64,000 nt of DNA from Tomocerus qinae (taxonomy: Eukaryota; Arthropoda; Collembola; Entomobryomorpha; Tomoceridae): positions 98,518,001 through 98,582,000 of the forward strand of contig CM034546.1 in NCBI GenBank assembly GCA_020055645.1, written 5' to 3'. This document shows, piece after piece, positions 11,441 through 27,742 of the stretch. Within the stretch, counting starts at the first letter, position 1. Each line of letters starts with the position of its first letter. Under the pieces are notes generated by a model. It saw only the letters and a program-made list of their open reading frames with translations. It made no database searches and was not told where the DNA came from. The position numbers were made by a program, and so were the translations under genes.

Positions 11441-12965
11441 TGAGCGTTTCGAACGAAAAAGGAGGAATATAAAATCAATTTACTATTTAGTTTAATCCAT
11501 AGTTACTAATGCGTCAATTTTGATAATAATGAAAAGTCAGGGGTAGGATTTACCGACGATAAGTTAGCAATTGCAATGAAAGTAAACCGTCTTTCCTGCA
11601 ATGCCATTAAAGGGAGCGTGTGTAAAAACAAGTAAGGAAACTTATATGGTGTCAGATCGGTTTAAGTATTGAACACTTTTGTCCTTCATCAGTTCAATTC
11701 AAAGTCGCTTGAAATTAACTTAAACATTGGGAACTAGATTTTCTAAATAAGAAAGTAGTATTAAAATACTAGTATAATGATTTTGTCTATTTTTCAAAAA
11801 TCGCAAATTTCGGTTGACCTGCTTAATAGTGTGTGTAGCACAGGTTACTGTTGTTTCAATGACATCTTTTCAATAATGACAATACTTTGCTTTATTGAAA
11901 GAAACGATGTCAATTTTAAATTTTGGTAATATTTAAGCACCCCATTGAATTGGCGGTAGATAATCATATAATATAATACTTTATAACTAACTAAGCCCCC
12001 AGTATTAATGCTGAATTTCAAAATGATTAGGCATATTAACAATGTTTAATTTTCGAAATAAGCTAATCATTCATATTGGACTTCCTTGTTTTATGAAATA
12101 TGCATTGTGTACAGTTTTATTATATAGCGATGGAGTTAAAGATTTTCACGCTAAAAGAGCGGTTCAGCTTGTTGGTAATAAATAATGAAAACATAATATT
12201 CCCACAATAAAATTGATGTCAATTTTAGCCGAAAATGCAGGCAAAGCACGTTCAAAGCAGGGAATATAAACTTTTCACTTTGTTTATTTGCTTTTGAAGT
12301 AATTGGTATTTGTGTTAACTACGAAATAATTTTGTCTGTATGACATCAATAACTTGAAAACTAAGTGCCTAAGCCAAGATAATTTCTTACATGTTATTGG
12401 GACTGGGATCAGGTAAGCTGATAGTCCGAGTAAACGAATTAAAATTTCAATTTCTTTCTTATTTTATTTTCATATGCAGCAGTAGGACTACTCTCCCTAT
12501 TTCACCCTGCCCTTTGCTTACTAGCATTCATTTTGGCACAAAATTGTCGAATTTAAAAAAAATTTTAAAAAATCGATTTTAATTTTTTGCATTTACTACC
12601 AACCTACCTGATCCCAGTCCCAATAATAGTAACTTAGGTAATTATTACGACTTCGTGCTTGAGTAAAACCAATCTTGTATTAGTTTTTAAAAAACCCATT
12701 ATGTTAAGTGTTGTATTATGAACTGGAACCTCGTCTTAAGTGCTGAGTGCTTCTCAAGACGTCCAATCGTCGAACCGATACGTAGAAATCGGCGTCTTGA
12801 CGACTGTAATAAAATTCATACTCCTAGTGCCCGTCCATCATTTGTCGCAATTCCATAGTTGAAAAATTTTACCCCTGATATTTCATTTTTATCTTAATTG
12901 TAACTATGGATTAAATAATCATAAAATAAAACTTTATATTCCTCCTTTTTCGTCCGAAACGCTCA
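11441..12965. mobile_element. Non-autonomous DNA element, 1.5 kb, about 105-bp inverted ends
   Basis: The left end (11441 to about 11550) and right end (about 12862 to 12965) match in reverse complement: TGAGCGTTTCG, then ACGAAAAAGGAGGAATATAAA, then TTTAATCCATAGTTAC, then TCAGGGGTA. Divergence between the ends suggests an old insertion. The interior is non-coding and contains another MITE (12394-12626) and a small hairpin near 12744-12790. Exact ends and target duplication are uncertain. Confidence 0.6.
12394..12626. mobile_element. 233-bp MITE with perfect 22-bp inverted ends
   Basis: The ends at 12394-12415 and 12605-12626 are exact reverse complements, 22 bp long; the core is ATTGGGACTGGGATCAGG. 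It lies inside the 1.5-kb element and is therefore the younger insertion. The interior is AT-rich and non-coding. No clear target duplication was found. Confidence 0.72.
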
Positions 12966-13357
12966 AATGTACTTCAAAGAAAGACAATGTGCGGATTGAC
13001 GTAATTGTAAGGATGTTCATGTCATGACAATGATTATGATGCGCAGGATAATGTTCATATTATATTTCTAAACGATACAGTACCAATTTATTTTAGTAAG
13101 CGAAGTACTACATAATACGAACAGGTGTGTCGCGTGGGATATTTCCAAGGTAATTCCATAATATGATTCTGATAAATTCGAAATAAAAAGCAGTCCAAAG
13201 TTTGATTGAAGTGGTTGCATTCGTATGATGCAGTGCGATAAAAGTGTACGTGGACCAATTTTATAAATTCGAAACGAGAAGACGTAATCACAATCATTGT
13301 CTATTCCCATACCGTAATCGTATATTTTTGTAAGGGGTTCTTGAAGGGTTCTCCACA

Positions 13358-16300
13358 ATGGACATGGCTGATGCTGCTCCTGAAGGTAGTCTGTTATTAC
13401 TAAGAAATAGCTACAACAGTATCAGTATGAAAGATAATGGCATAAGTATTAATTTTTTGAAGGTGAGTCAGATGGAGTAGTAGTGGATGACCACCTTAAT
13501 GTTGTGGTGGATATCATCCCTCCTGAAGAGTATGTGGACGATACTGAACTAAATCAGGATAATCTCGTTCAGGAGTTAAACTACAGTGGAGAACAAAGAA
13601 AATCTAGTGGAGGACAAAGAAAATCTAGTGAGGGACAAAGAAAATCTAGCGGAGGAGAAAGAAAATCTAGTGGAGGACCAAAAAACTCTAGTGGAGAAGC
13701 TGTTATTAATGAAGATAAGGAGGATAGTCCCAATGTAACCAAAATGGGTCTGAACCAATTGCCCATGATACTGCAAAATGCAAATGGCCAGTTTGCAATG
13801 AAGGGTATGGGTTAATAATATAGGTTTATTAAATGTCGTTATCAGAACTACAAGGCTGTATTGAGGGGGTGGGCTTTGGGGGCTAAAGCCCCCCCCGAAA
13901 TCCAAGAAAAAAGGAAAATTTTTTTCAAAATACCAAAAAATTTCGCGCTTCGCGCGATTTTATGTGATTTTTAGGCTATTTTTGACTCATTTTAGACAAA
14001 ATAAGCCAAAAATTTTCGCGCTTCGCGCGATTATGCCTAATAGATATTGTCCTATGATATCATAGCCCCCACCGAAATCGATTTCTAAATACAGTACTGC
14101 AGAACTATCACTCACATTACCTAATTAATTATGTAGATCTACTGCTTGCCATACCTAGAGATACTGGAATTTATAGTCTTGCTTTTTGAGACATTATAGT
14201 GAATCGTTTTAATTATTGTAATTTATTTGATTGGGAATATATTCAGGATGTTATGACCCTTGTGCCTACGCTGAAACCGATTCTATGATATCTCTTCCGT
14301 TTCTTGCTGGTGGAGAAAAGTATTTACCAGACGCATTCAAAGCTATTGCAACCGCAGGGAGGAATCTATTTAATTCGTTCCAGCAATATGTGTTCGAGGA
14401 GGAATGTGACGCATTCATGGACAGCAATGATTTCAATAATTCCACCGGACGCTGTCAAGATGAAACGGGAACTTTAAATGTTCCTCAAAATAAAACAAGA
14501 CTCTCACAGCAAGAAGATGTTGAAGGTAATGAGAAAAAGATGTCTTTAGGGGCTGAAAAACCACCAAGTTCAGAAGACCAAAGAGCGGGTGGGGAGTCCA
14601 AAGAAAATGAACAGGCTGCTGCTAAACCACCATGTTCAGAAGACCAAAGAGCGGGGAGAATGTCCAATGATAATGGGCAAGCTGGAAATCCACCAAATTT
14701 AGAAGACCAAGAAGAAAATAGAAAGTCTAAGTCTCAAGAAATTCCGGAGACAGCGAAAGAAGAAAACAATGAAATGTCAAAAGGGCAGCAGAATAACGAT
14801 AAAAATAACCAGACAGATATGATCGAATTAAAACCTTGTATACCGTTGGAGAACGATGGAAAAGGAGCCGAAGAAGACAAGGTCTTTGTGCCGAGTGTTC
14901 CTGTAAAGTCCACAGAGAGTCAAACCGAGGAAGAGAAAAAGTCTGATAAAAAAGTTAGTTTAAAATTAGAAGATAAGGTTGATGAAAAGGAAAAATGTAA
15001 AACGGCAGAAATGATTGATAAATCTTCCCAGTATATGCCTCCAACAACTGAGGGAAAAGTTGATAGATCTTCTCAATGCCAAAAGGACGATGGTGAAAAT
15101 GAACCAATTTCCTCTCCCAAGGAAAAGAGGAAAAAATCAAGAGATAGTCCAATTGAAGAAGAACAGCCAAGAAGAAAAAGCAGTGAAAGGCGCCGAAGCA
15201 AATCTAAAGAGAAGTCGAGGGACGACGAAGAAGCAGAAAGCCGTCGTAGAAAAATGGAAGAAGAAAGTCAAAAGGAGGAGGAAGAAAGAGCAGAACGGCG
15301 CCGGAAAAAATTAGAGGAAGAAGAAAGAAAAGAGGAGGAAGAAAGAGCAGAAAGACGGCGGAGAAAGCTGGAAGAAGAGGAAAGGAAAGAGGAGGAAGAA
15401 AGAGCTGAAAGACGTCGGAGAAAGCTAGAAGAAGAGGAAAAACAAAAAGAAGAGGAAGAAAGAGAAAGAGAAAGACGCCGCAGAAAATCGGAAGAAGAGA
15501 AGCAACAAAAAGATGACGAGGCGGAAAGACGTCGGAGAAAATCAGAGGAGGAACAGCAACAAAGGGACGAAGAAGAAAGAGCCGAAAGGCGCAGGAGAAA
15601 ATCAGAAGAGGAACAACAGCAAAAGGAGGAAGAAAGACGCAGGAGAAAATCTGATGAAGAACAACAAAAGGAGGAAGAAAGACGCCGGAGAAAATCTGAA
15701 GAGGATCAGCGGGAAAAAGAGGAGGAAATGGCGGAAAGACGCCGGAGAAAATCAGAGGAGGAACAGCAACAAAAGGAGGAAGAAGAAAGAGCCGAAAGAC
15801 GCAGGAGAAAATCTGAAGAACGTCGCAAAAAAGAGGAAGAAGCTGAGCAACAACGCCAAGATGCAGAAGCAGATCGTGAGCCGAAAAAATCTTCAGATGA
15901 CAAAGAAAGAAGAAAATCAAAGGCAGAGAGAAAGTATAAAGACGAAGACGAGGATGAAGCAATGGCAGAGAGACGAAGACTGTCCCTTGAAAGAAAAGAA
16001 GCTCGAGCCAAAAGAGGAAAAGAAAGAAAGAGTAAAGACAATCAGGAAGAAGGAGAAGAGGGACCCGATAATCGTGTTCAGTTGTATAATGCGAATTTAG
16101 AACGAGAAGACAAAAAGATTATAGTAATTACGGAAGTTGGCGAGGTGGAGGAAGACACTAAGCGCAAGCAAGTCAAAGAGAAGCAACTTGCTTTACTAAC
16201 CGAAATGGAAGACAGACGAAGAGTATCGAATGATAATGCTGACCGAAGGAATGTGGAGTTGGACATAGAAATGAGGAGACAAATGCGAGAAGCAAGAAAA

Positions 16301-17329
16301 TCTTTAGATTTTGTAGACTATTTTTTCAAAAAGGATGGCTTCACTTACATTGGAATTCTGACTCAGATGAAACTTGATTTTGAACAGCGGGCTATGCAAG
16401 TTTTGAGCAAATCATCTGAGGCTATTCAGAAGAATGCTAAACGGTTCAAGAATAAAATTGATGCCCTGAAGAAAATTATTCCCGTGGAAAAAGAAAAAGA
16501 AATCGAAGAGTACAACTACCCTGTAGTTTTGGAAAAAGACTGCAGGAAATTTGAAATTGAGATTGAAGACAAAATCGTTCACATTACAAAGGTAGAATAT
16601 GATAAAAAATAACCCACATTCTCATTCTTACAACAGAAAATATTATTACTGCAAATTAAATTTTTAGTTTCATAAGTACGCACTAAAACTGGTTCTCCAC
16701 TGGAAATATCTTATCCGAGAACAAAAGGACCTGGAGCTACTAACAGTATATGAAGCTGCTACAGAACTGTTGGCAGGCACTATGGTTCTTGTCTACCCGA
16801 TATTTGTTCGTCTTGCAGCGTTTGTAGCAACGATGTGTGATAACCCTCGTCAGTCAATGGATACATATTCTTCCAAATATTTAATCGATCAATTGCGCAA
16901 GTAAATAAGAGGATTAATTAAATACTATATTTTTAAGTACTGTACATGTACATGCGTACGTTATAGCCCCGGAATACATTCACAAACAACTAACATTTTC
17001 ATCGAGTATATTGTTCTATTTTTAGAATGGTGGACACCATTTCCGATGAGATAGGAGCAATTGAAGAATCTAGTACAATCGTTATGAAACAACTTCCTTC
17101 AAAAAATCCGAAAGAGCTATCAGATATGTTGCAGAAATTAAAATCCCAGGGTGTACACGCAAAAAATTCCTTATCTTGGGCAATCAAAACTTTAGGAACT
17201 GTTCTTTTTCATTACAATTTGCTGTCTATACTTGTTCAGAATGGTCAATTCTCGTCATCTATGGCAAAGTCGGACAAGACAGCTCCAGTAGAAAACACTA
17301 CCGCAACACAAAAAACCTTCACAGTGTAA
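13358..17329 (+). CDS. Large repeat-rich protein with ER/K helix, first of two tandem paralogues
   Basis: Exons 13358-13385, 13463-13804, 14247-16591, 16668-16900 and 17026-17329 give 3252 nt, 1083 aa. Residues 40-75 carry a 7-residue repeat (QRKSSGG-like, about five copies). Residues 225-290 have three SEDQRAG-like repeats. Residues about 435-705 are an extended charged helix built of RRRKSEEE-type units, probably a stable single alpha-helix or coiled coil. The last 300 residues match the neighbouring gene at 17422-18785: a DFVDYFFK..GF.YIGILTQ segment, then a two-exon tail with FHKY, a hydrophobic helix (LLAGTMVLVYPIFVRLA) and DEIGAIEE. Skipping the intron after 16591 would instead stop at 16612. 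No family is recognised. The hydrophobic helix could bury in a membrane or a helical bundle. Confidence 0.75.
13851..14100. mobile_element. 250-bp MITE in intron, copy 1 of 2
   Basis: It lies in the second intron of the tandem-paralogue gene. The ends are imperfect inverted repeats (GGCTGTATTGAG on the left; CTAAATACAGTACTGC on the right). The interior has G/C tracts and two copies of CGCGCTTCGCGCGA. The reverse complement at 35696-35945 has the same length and no difference that I can see. A shorter relative with the same CGCGCTTCGCGCGA core is at 62618-62788. Confidence 0.8.
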
Positions 17330-17421
17330 ATAGTTTTTCCGATTATCACCACAAAGAAATAATACCTACTATTGAAATAATATACATGCTGAAGCAAGTA
17401 TAGTAGATAATATAGCTGTCA

Positions 17422-18785
17422 ATGAAACTAAAATCGGTTGGAAAATTTGCTTTTTTAATCTTTAGGGAAGCACCTAAGAAAAAAGGGGATTTAAAGGATT
17501 TTGTGGACGTATTCTTTCAGCGAGAAGGTATTAAGATTGAGAACACTTAATAACAAAAAAATGTGTTATCTAATTTAAAATGGCCGGCTAAAATATAACA
17601 TTTAGTTACTTATAAATTAAACCAGTCAAATTGATTTACTCTAGGATTCCAGTTCATTGGAGTTCTGACAAAGGTACTAAGTTATACCCAGTGCCTAAAT
17701 TAATATGTCTACTTCTACTTATCTATTATATAATATTGGTATAATTGATTTGAAAACTATAAATGCAGCTGAAAATGACTTACGAGGACCGGTGCAAGTT
17801 GGAATTGCAGCGTGCGTCCCCCAAAGTTAGAGATATGGCGGAACTAGTTGCAGACAAAATACATCAAATAAGAAAGGTACCATATAATTGTTATGTAGGT
17901 ACGGTTAGAAGTAAATACGTAATTACCAACGAATTTTAATTGCCATTTTAATATCTTTACATTTTCCATGTTAGCTAACTCCCCCAAAAGAAGAGAAAAT
18001 TTTGGGCGAGTATGATTTTCCCTCCGCCTTTGTAAAGGAAATTTCCGAGTTCGAAATAGATGTAGCAGACAAGTTAAACACAATTAAACAGGTTAAATAT
18101 ACCTTTTACAATTTACAACAGATACAAATACCACTAAATTAAACTGATTTATTAAATATTTCCAAATAATATATTTAGTTCCATAAGTATACCACTAAAT
18201 TGATTGACCATTGGTCAGTTGACTTGGATGCTAAGGTCAAGGTGGATCCTCAATCTACTTACGAAGTAGCTATACAACTTATGGCAGGTCTTATGGCGCT
18301 AATTTACCCTATTCTCATCAAAATGGCAAACTATATGAGCAAATTAGCAGAAACACCCCGGGCCTCTAAAACTCACCATCCTCCTGAAAGAATCGCTCGG
18401 AAAATTCGGAAGTAAAAATGAACACATAATAGTTAACTTTTCCAGATCTTAAAGAATATGTTACTTATTTCTCTATTCTAACCTGTTTTGACATACTTTA
18501 CTCCAGTTAATGTTTGCTCTCAATTTCTTGAATGATTTTTTTAGAATGATAGAAGCTGTTACAGATGAGTTAGGGGCAGTTGGCACTGCGTGCATGAAAA
18601 CCACTGATAGGATCTGCGGTCCTACTGAAACTGGTAAGGATATCAAACTAAAAATTTTAACTCAAATGAAACACGCCAAGAATTCCGTCTCTTGGGGAGT
18701 GAAAGCAATATCGCCATCATTGTTCTACTACTTCCTGCGTGTCTTGTCAGATCAAGAGAAAAGTGGATCAGAAAACAAAAAATGA
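17422..18785 (+). CDS. Second tandem paralogue, 277 aa, unknown
   Basis: Exons 17422-17527, 17645-17673, 17769-17876, 17975-18091, 18179-18411 and 18545-18785 give 834 nt, 277 aa. It lines up with the C-terminal 300 residues of the preceding gene: DFVDVFFQREG, FQFIGVLTKLKM, FEIDVADKLNTIKQ, FHKY, then MAGLMALIYPILIKMA and MIEAVTDELGAVGTA, ending with KHAKNSVSWGVKAI (KNSLSWAIKTL in the neighbour). The penultimate exons are both 233 nt with identical phase, direct evidence of duplication. The start is uncertain: the ATG at 17422 is in frame but could be intronic, with an upstream exon spliced at 17465. It lacks the repeat and ER/K regions. AATAAA signals lie near 18959. Confidence 0.75.
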
Positions 18786-20203
18786 AATTACTTCGCCACG
18801 ACCATCAATAATACGAAATGAAAAATTTAAGTATTTAAGTGCGATTTTGGACCAGAGTTATCTGAACTTCTCTGATTTTGAAATTATTACCATATTCTAA
18901 ATTGTAGCAATTTTGGGAATTTTAAATTGAAATATACGTCATTATATTGAAGCATGTCAATAAATAAATCTCCAAATTTTTGGTACCAATTATTTTCAAA
19001 ATTGCTCATAATACTTAAATGAACTTAGTTTTGCATTTATTTTTGTCTAAGTGACGAAATTGAATAGGAACAAATTCTAAATCAAAGCAATTTAACAATA
19101 ACATGTCCCCCCAATGTCCCCACTTGATAAGTTAAATGCATAATGACGTTATTTTATATGGTAAAATAAGAATGGCTAAAATAGCTTTTTGGCAAATATG
19201 ATTTGGTATCACTTTCTGTATTATTCTCCAATTCAATCTTTGAAATTTTAACAACTTTAGTACAAAATTGTAAATTTAACATTTAGTTTATGGATTCAAA
19301 TAATACAATTTCAAATATTAGGACAATCTACAATATTAATTAGGTATATTCGAAATGTATCACACTTGACAAAACACACGCGTGTCCCACAACCCCAACA
19401 ATTCAGATTACGTTTTTAACAAATATCGACAATTTAATTTTATCATAGTCTCAGTGCAGATTGTGAATCTCTATCTTAAGCTTATAACATCTGTTAAATA
19501 ATACTAAAGAGAAAGTGTGTGATGTATTAGAGAAATATATTTGACAAGTCTTGAAAAGTCTTCTGTGGGCGGAATTTTTTTAGTCTAAAGAGTTTACACT
19601 CTACATTTTTAGTACATTATTTATTTATTATTAAATTATTTAAATATGGACACAAAGTATTTGTATACTATTCGATTTTGAGTTAACAGAAATATTACAG
19701 ACACGCTGCAAAGACGAATGAAAAATCAGGCTTAGTAAATACAAGTATTTTAAGATTCCGTGACCAACTGAACTACTTATTTCCTATTTCCAACAGACGT
19801 ACGAACACAATGGAAATCATGAAATAAATACAGTTATGTAAATTATTATTACCAATCACCAATATCTAAATATTAACCATACAATTTACTACATTAATAA
19901 ATATCTTACATTAAAGTAAGCCATAGTATCTGATCATATCATTTTAACCTATCCTATTAAAGATTCTGGATTTTTAGATCAGAAATGGACATGGATCCAT
20001 TACCCGTTACGTACTAAACTCAACAAAGTGTATTATCTGCTATAATATTGAACTATTACAATGTGAACAATGTGAAGTAGAATAGCAATAATATTAGTAA
20101 TGCGTTAGAAGTGAATAATGATATGAAATGCTCAGACTTTAAAATCACTGACTTTGGTCTATCTAGTAACATTTAACATTTTTTAGATGTACTAGGCTAA
20201 CGA
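18786..20203. other. Intergenic, no feature seen
   Basis: AT-rich sequence between two convergent genes. No ORF, repeat or RNA gene is supported. Confidence 0.5.
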
Positions 20204-22970
<2,767 letters not shown>

Positions 22971-25900
22971 AAAAGGGAAATTGACCGTCAGTTATCCAAT
23001 CGAGAGAGAACCACCAATTTTCGGATTTTAGATATCTTCTTTTACGTGTCAGTTACACGTCCGTTCTTAGAATAAAACCGTCCGACTTCATCCGTTTGCT
23101 CCGGACTCAACTCCAAGCACTGTGCACATGAAAATCAGACGTAATTTTGTGAAATTTCTTGGAATTTGAATTCTTGTACCATCGGGCAGAGTTAGGCAGG
23201 CAGGCCAGACAAGAAGATGAGTAAACGAAAAGGGGAATTTCAGAGAGCAAAAGACGAGCGAGCGATGATGATGCTGCGAGGGAGAAATACAGAGCAGACA
23301 AAAGGCAGGCTTTCCCTCCGTCGACTAGTCTCATTTCTCTCCTTCTTTCTACCAAGCCAAGTTCGTTGATTTGCTGTCTTTGCTTTGGCTTTGCTTGCCT
23401 TCTATTCTCGTTTCGACTCCTCAACCAACAGAATAGACTTTTCCTAAAACTCTCTCATTCTTATAACAACTCTTATATGAAATCAACCAATATCTCTGTG
23501 TCCCAGATGTAATTTACGAAACATTGTTATATAACATGTATAGGCATCTTTTATTTTACTACATGCATTTATTCTTTGGAAAATGCAAATAATAATTTTA
23601 ATAAATGACTTTAGTTTTATCGCTTAGTTAGCTTGGCTGGCTGGCTTGACTCGACTTTGGCTTCATTTGGTGAACCTTTGCCTGTATTATAATATTATAC
23701 GCATATTATTGGAAGTGTAGAGAGGACCGATTTTCAACCTATAATATTCGGTACTCATGCACCTCTATTAAGTGATACAGTAACACTATTAGATATACAA
23801 CGTAAACCCAAATAATCCTTCTCTGTGCCTAATTTTATATTGTGTTTATACCTACTATATATAGAAGTAGGTACAGTACGACAACTTTTTCTAAACTTAA
23901 CCACATAGACGTCCAGACTAACACATTAACATGTATACAGGCATATTATGCATATCGCATACTGTGATGAGATCATAGATAAGTATTGTATTTGATGATA
24001 GTGTAGGATGTAGTCGAAGGATGCGTATATATAAGCTATGTGTATATATTCAGTATGTGTTATATAAGTTTGCCTTAACCGTCCCAACTTAAGCGTATGG
24101 TCTCCAGAAAGAAATGCTAAACGACTGAAGTAAACCCCTGCTCATTGGCGTGGCTTCGTTTGGCTACACTGGAACGGCGACATTACAGGAAAGGGGTTTT
24201 GTGGTATAGCTATAGGTATGTTATGTACCCTCAAACACAACCCTCTAAATTTCAGTACAATGATCCTAAAGGATTGTCAGTTAATATTACAATGATTTTT
24301 CCACAAAATCAGATTCGGAACAAGGTTACCAATTACACTTAGGTATTTATGTTTATTCCATGTAATAATTATGATGATTTTATTTAATGAGTAATTTTTG
24401 CATGATTTGTATATGCAAACTAAATGTACTATATCTAAATCACTCTGGGGCTCTGACAAATTAAACATGCAGAATAATAGCTATAAATTTTGTGAATTTT
24501 GATTTTAAATGGTAATTAATAATTGCTTGCTAACCGGCTTTTGATGAGTCTTCGTCGTTGATTTCCGCTGAATAGTTGCAAGGTGCAAACTGGTAAAGTG
24601 TATTTGCATGTACAGATGAATAAAAAGTACTAACACCGGAAATCGCTTGAAATGTACACGTTTAACTTAGCTGAGTCGTGGTTGCTTCCTCCTTATATGA
24701 ACATGGTAATCAAGATGTTTTATTACTGGTGTGTTTTTGACTGTTTACTCTTTTGGGTTGCAGTAATCTGCATTAGTCAAAAATTAAGAGCAAAGCAGGT
24801 TATCAACATTAATGTATGACACACTTTTTTCAATGTCACACGACAACACAGAGTAGGTATTTGGACTGAGACATCCGAAACTACATTATGGTAGAATAGA
24901 AACTGAAAGCGAGATAAAAATGATTTTCCCTTCAACCTCCGCGTCCCTCCCTGCTCTGTGAAATGACGACTACCCTCGTATACAAAGTTCCTATACGAGC
25001 AGCTCTTACGAAAATATTATTACCTATGGCTCTTGTATATGCACCTATTTAACTGCGAGCACTAGAGATCTCTATATGTATGTATAGGACTTATCTGATT
25101 CACAGTCCTCTTACACAACCCTATACTTTGTGTAACGCCAAGTGCAGATGTACATAAGATGTTCTCTGTGGGTGTGGGTAGATATGTGTACGTCTCTGTA
25201 CTGTATTATTTGTACATAAGTAGATAGATAGGTACACACTTGCACATGATGTACGTTTTCGCAATAAGTTCGATGAAAGTAGTTCAATCCGAAAATGAGA
25301 TTGGTCTGTCGGTGAATCTTGAGGAATAAAAGACGAAAATAAGTAGCCTTGAACCCAAAAAGAAAACTAAATTAAGGTTTTGTCTTTAACTTCAGTTCAG
25401 AGACGAAGGAAACGGTCTAGTCGCACGAGTTTCAAGTTAGGAATCTATGCGACGGGATGTCTGTCTTCATACCATTCTTCTTAGTCAGGGTTATATTTAG
25501 TAAGGAAAAATATTATAATACAGAATTACAGATACAACAAATACCTATGCATATCTACGTAGTTAATATAATACCTCGATCTATGCATTTAATACTTTGT
25601 TTCAGCAATTTACATTGAATATCAGAAGCATGCTTTACATATTACATGACTGCTCCATGCAGTTGATTTCTCCTTCATTCGTGAAATGCTAAAGGATCAT
25701 CTAAATGTATTCGGAACAGTGCGCTTTGTCACACTCATTACTAGTAGTTTAGCTTTCCATCGTAGTTAAAACTTATCATCACTGCTACGTGTATCCAAAA
25801 TCTTTGTCTGCAAATTGGTTTATACAGCATCAGGCTTTGATTCCGATTTTTCCTCGTTTCTATTTACCTTATTTGATAGGTTGTCTTATAGAGCTCATGG

Positions 25901-27742
25901 AAATTATTTTGGGCGTAAAACGTTTTGAAAATTAACACAATCAATTCTGCTTTGTACACTTTGCTATGAAAAATGAAAATACACTTTAGAAATGTACTGG
26001 GGACATTCATTAGTTTAGCGGATGGACACCCTCATGTGATCCCGCTTGGTGGAACTACCATTTTCTTTCGCCCAGTTCATCGATATAATTAGCTATGTTA
26101 TAATTACTCCAATTTCTAAGAATTCAACATTTACTTATGCATTAAAGTTAATGTCTACAACACAACATTGACTGTTACTCATTTATTGATAATTCCTTAA
26201 CTTTACATAGGTATAAGTATTGTTCTGGCTTCGTTATGTTAAGTCCATATTAAGGCATTGACACGAGTCATAAATATTAGTTTCGTTACTGTTTTATTAT
26301 AAAAATGTTGGAGTTATTCATGATTCATGAGATGTCCCAGCCATTTTACACTCCCACTTTTTACACACAGTCAAGTCAGTATATAACTTAGGCAAGACAA
26401 TAACGTTAATTGTACTAACTATAGTTATCAAGGAGTAGTAAGTTAAACTGTGAAACATATATTTCAGTAAGCAGAATTGTATATTCATTTTCAATAGGGC
26501 CTGTTGTATGCTTTGTCTAAAACTCAATACTATGCTATTCATTTTCGTATAGGTAATAATAATTTAAACATAAAGATTAGTGCATCTGCATATCAACAAG
26601 TTGGTTGTACTTCAAGTTTCTTAAAAACATTTTACAAAAAATTCAATTTCAATGTATGGTATACAAGAAGCTATGTAGTGAGTGATATGTATAAAATATT
26701 TATTAGTACAAATGCCATACAGTCTGCCATAATGAGTATTTTTTAAAGATTATATTATGTGTACTACTGAAAATACTAAAAGCATGAGATAATGACTGAA
26801 ATTACTATCACAGAAGAGGAAAAGTAAATGTATAACCTGTATTGAATGTACAAAGTGTATTGTCTAAAATATATATTACACTATTATAAGAACGGTTATC
26901 AGAGCCCATAAATAAATCCATGAAACACGAGACTGATTTTTACCAGATGACCATATTTACGTCATCCTGTGATAAAACCTCCTCTGTTTGATGCAACTGC
27001 AAATAAGAATTGTGTGCTTAAACTGCATCCATAAATTGTTCACGCTTCGTCAATAATTTCTCAGTATTGATATGATAATGTCACGATCGTAAATTTTTAT
27101 AAGGACAAAGTACTTTAAAGATAAATGACAAGAATCATGTCAACTTGTTGGTAAGAAATAAGGCCACATTCTTGGACCTGACAAGTATTTGTTGTAAATA
27201 AACAAGCCGTGTTCTAGATTCAGCATGAATTAATAAATTGCGATGTTGTCCCATCTAGAGAGCTACAGCTGCACAACTCTTTGTTTCTTGAACGAAATTA
27301 TTCAGATAAAATGTATTTTTAACATTCAAACTTTATGGAAAATTACTCAGCTATTACTTATTTTGGCTATTGGAAGAATGAAGATATCTAGTAGACTACG
27401 TGACTACAACTCCGTCTCATGTGGTCACAGTCACGTAGTCTTGGCCTCCGATTTAATAATAATTTATATTCTTAACGATCTTAGTATTAGATAACATACA
27501 ATCCAGCAGTAAATTATGTGCATTAACTTCTTGTGAATCACAGATTGATAGTCCAAATCATAAAGTAGTTTATTAAACTTCTCACAGGCCAAGGAAGCAT
27601 GCAAGTGATAGTATTTAAGAAACTTTTTTGTGAACACCAATTGAAATAATACGGAAGTTATAAAGAATGGATTAAAGCAACTAATACAATTGGTATAATT
27701 TGAAATACTCCAATAACGGTTTGGTAGCAAAAGTAAATTATG
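22971..27742. other. Long gene-poor region
   Basis: Nothing convincing is seen on either strand: only short ORFs without motif or splice support. The first 500 bp would carry the promoter and any 5' UTR of the kinase gene. A short 11-bp inverted repeat (GACTACGTGAC) lies near 27394-27440, and weak GGCTGGCTGG-type repeats lie near 23630. The rest is AT-rich and featureless to me. Confidence 0.45.

Noticed and set aside
15204-15962. Long minus-strand ORF with Leu/Phe/Pro-rich protein
   Set aside because: It is the antisense shadow of the Arg/Glu/Lys repeat region of the plus-strand gene.
23107-23424. Minus-strand ORF of 105 aa upstream of the kinase
   Set aside because: Arg-rich then Ser/Leu-rich without any motif; more likely promoter or 5' UTR sequence.
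26504-26746. 80-aa ORF in the gene-poor region
   Set aside because: AT-driven composition, no signal peptide or motif, no splice or polyA support.
27394-27440. 11-bp inverted repeat around ACTACGTGAC
   Set aside because: Too short to separate from chance in a 64-kb window; no related copy seen.
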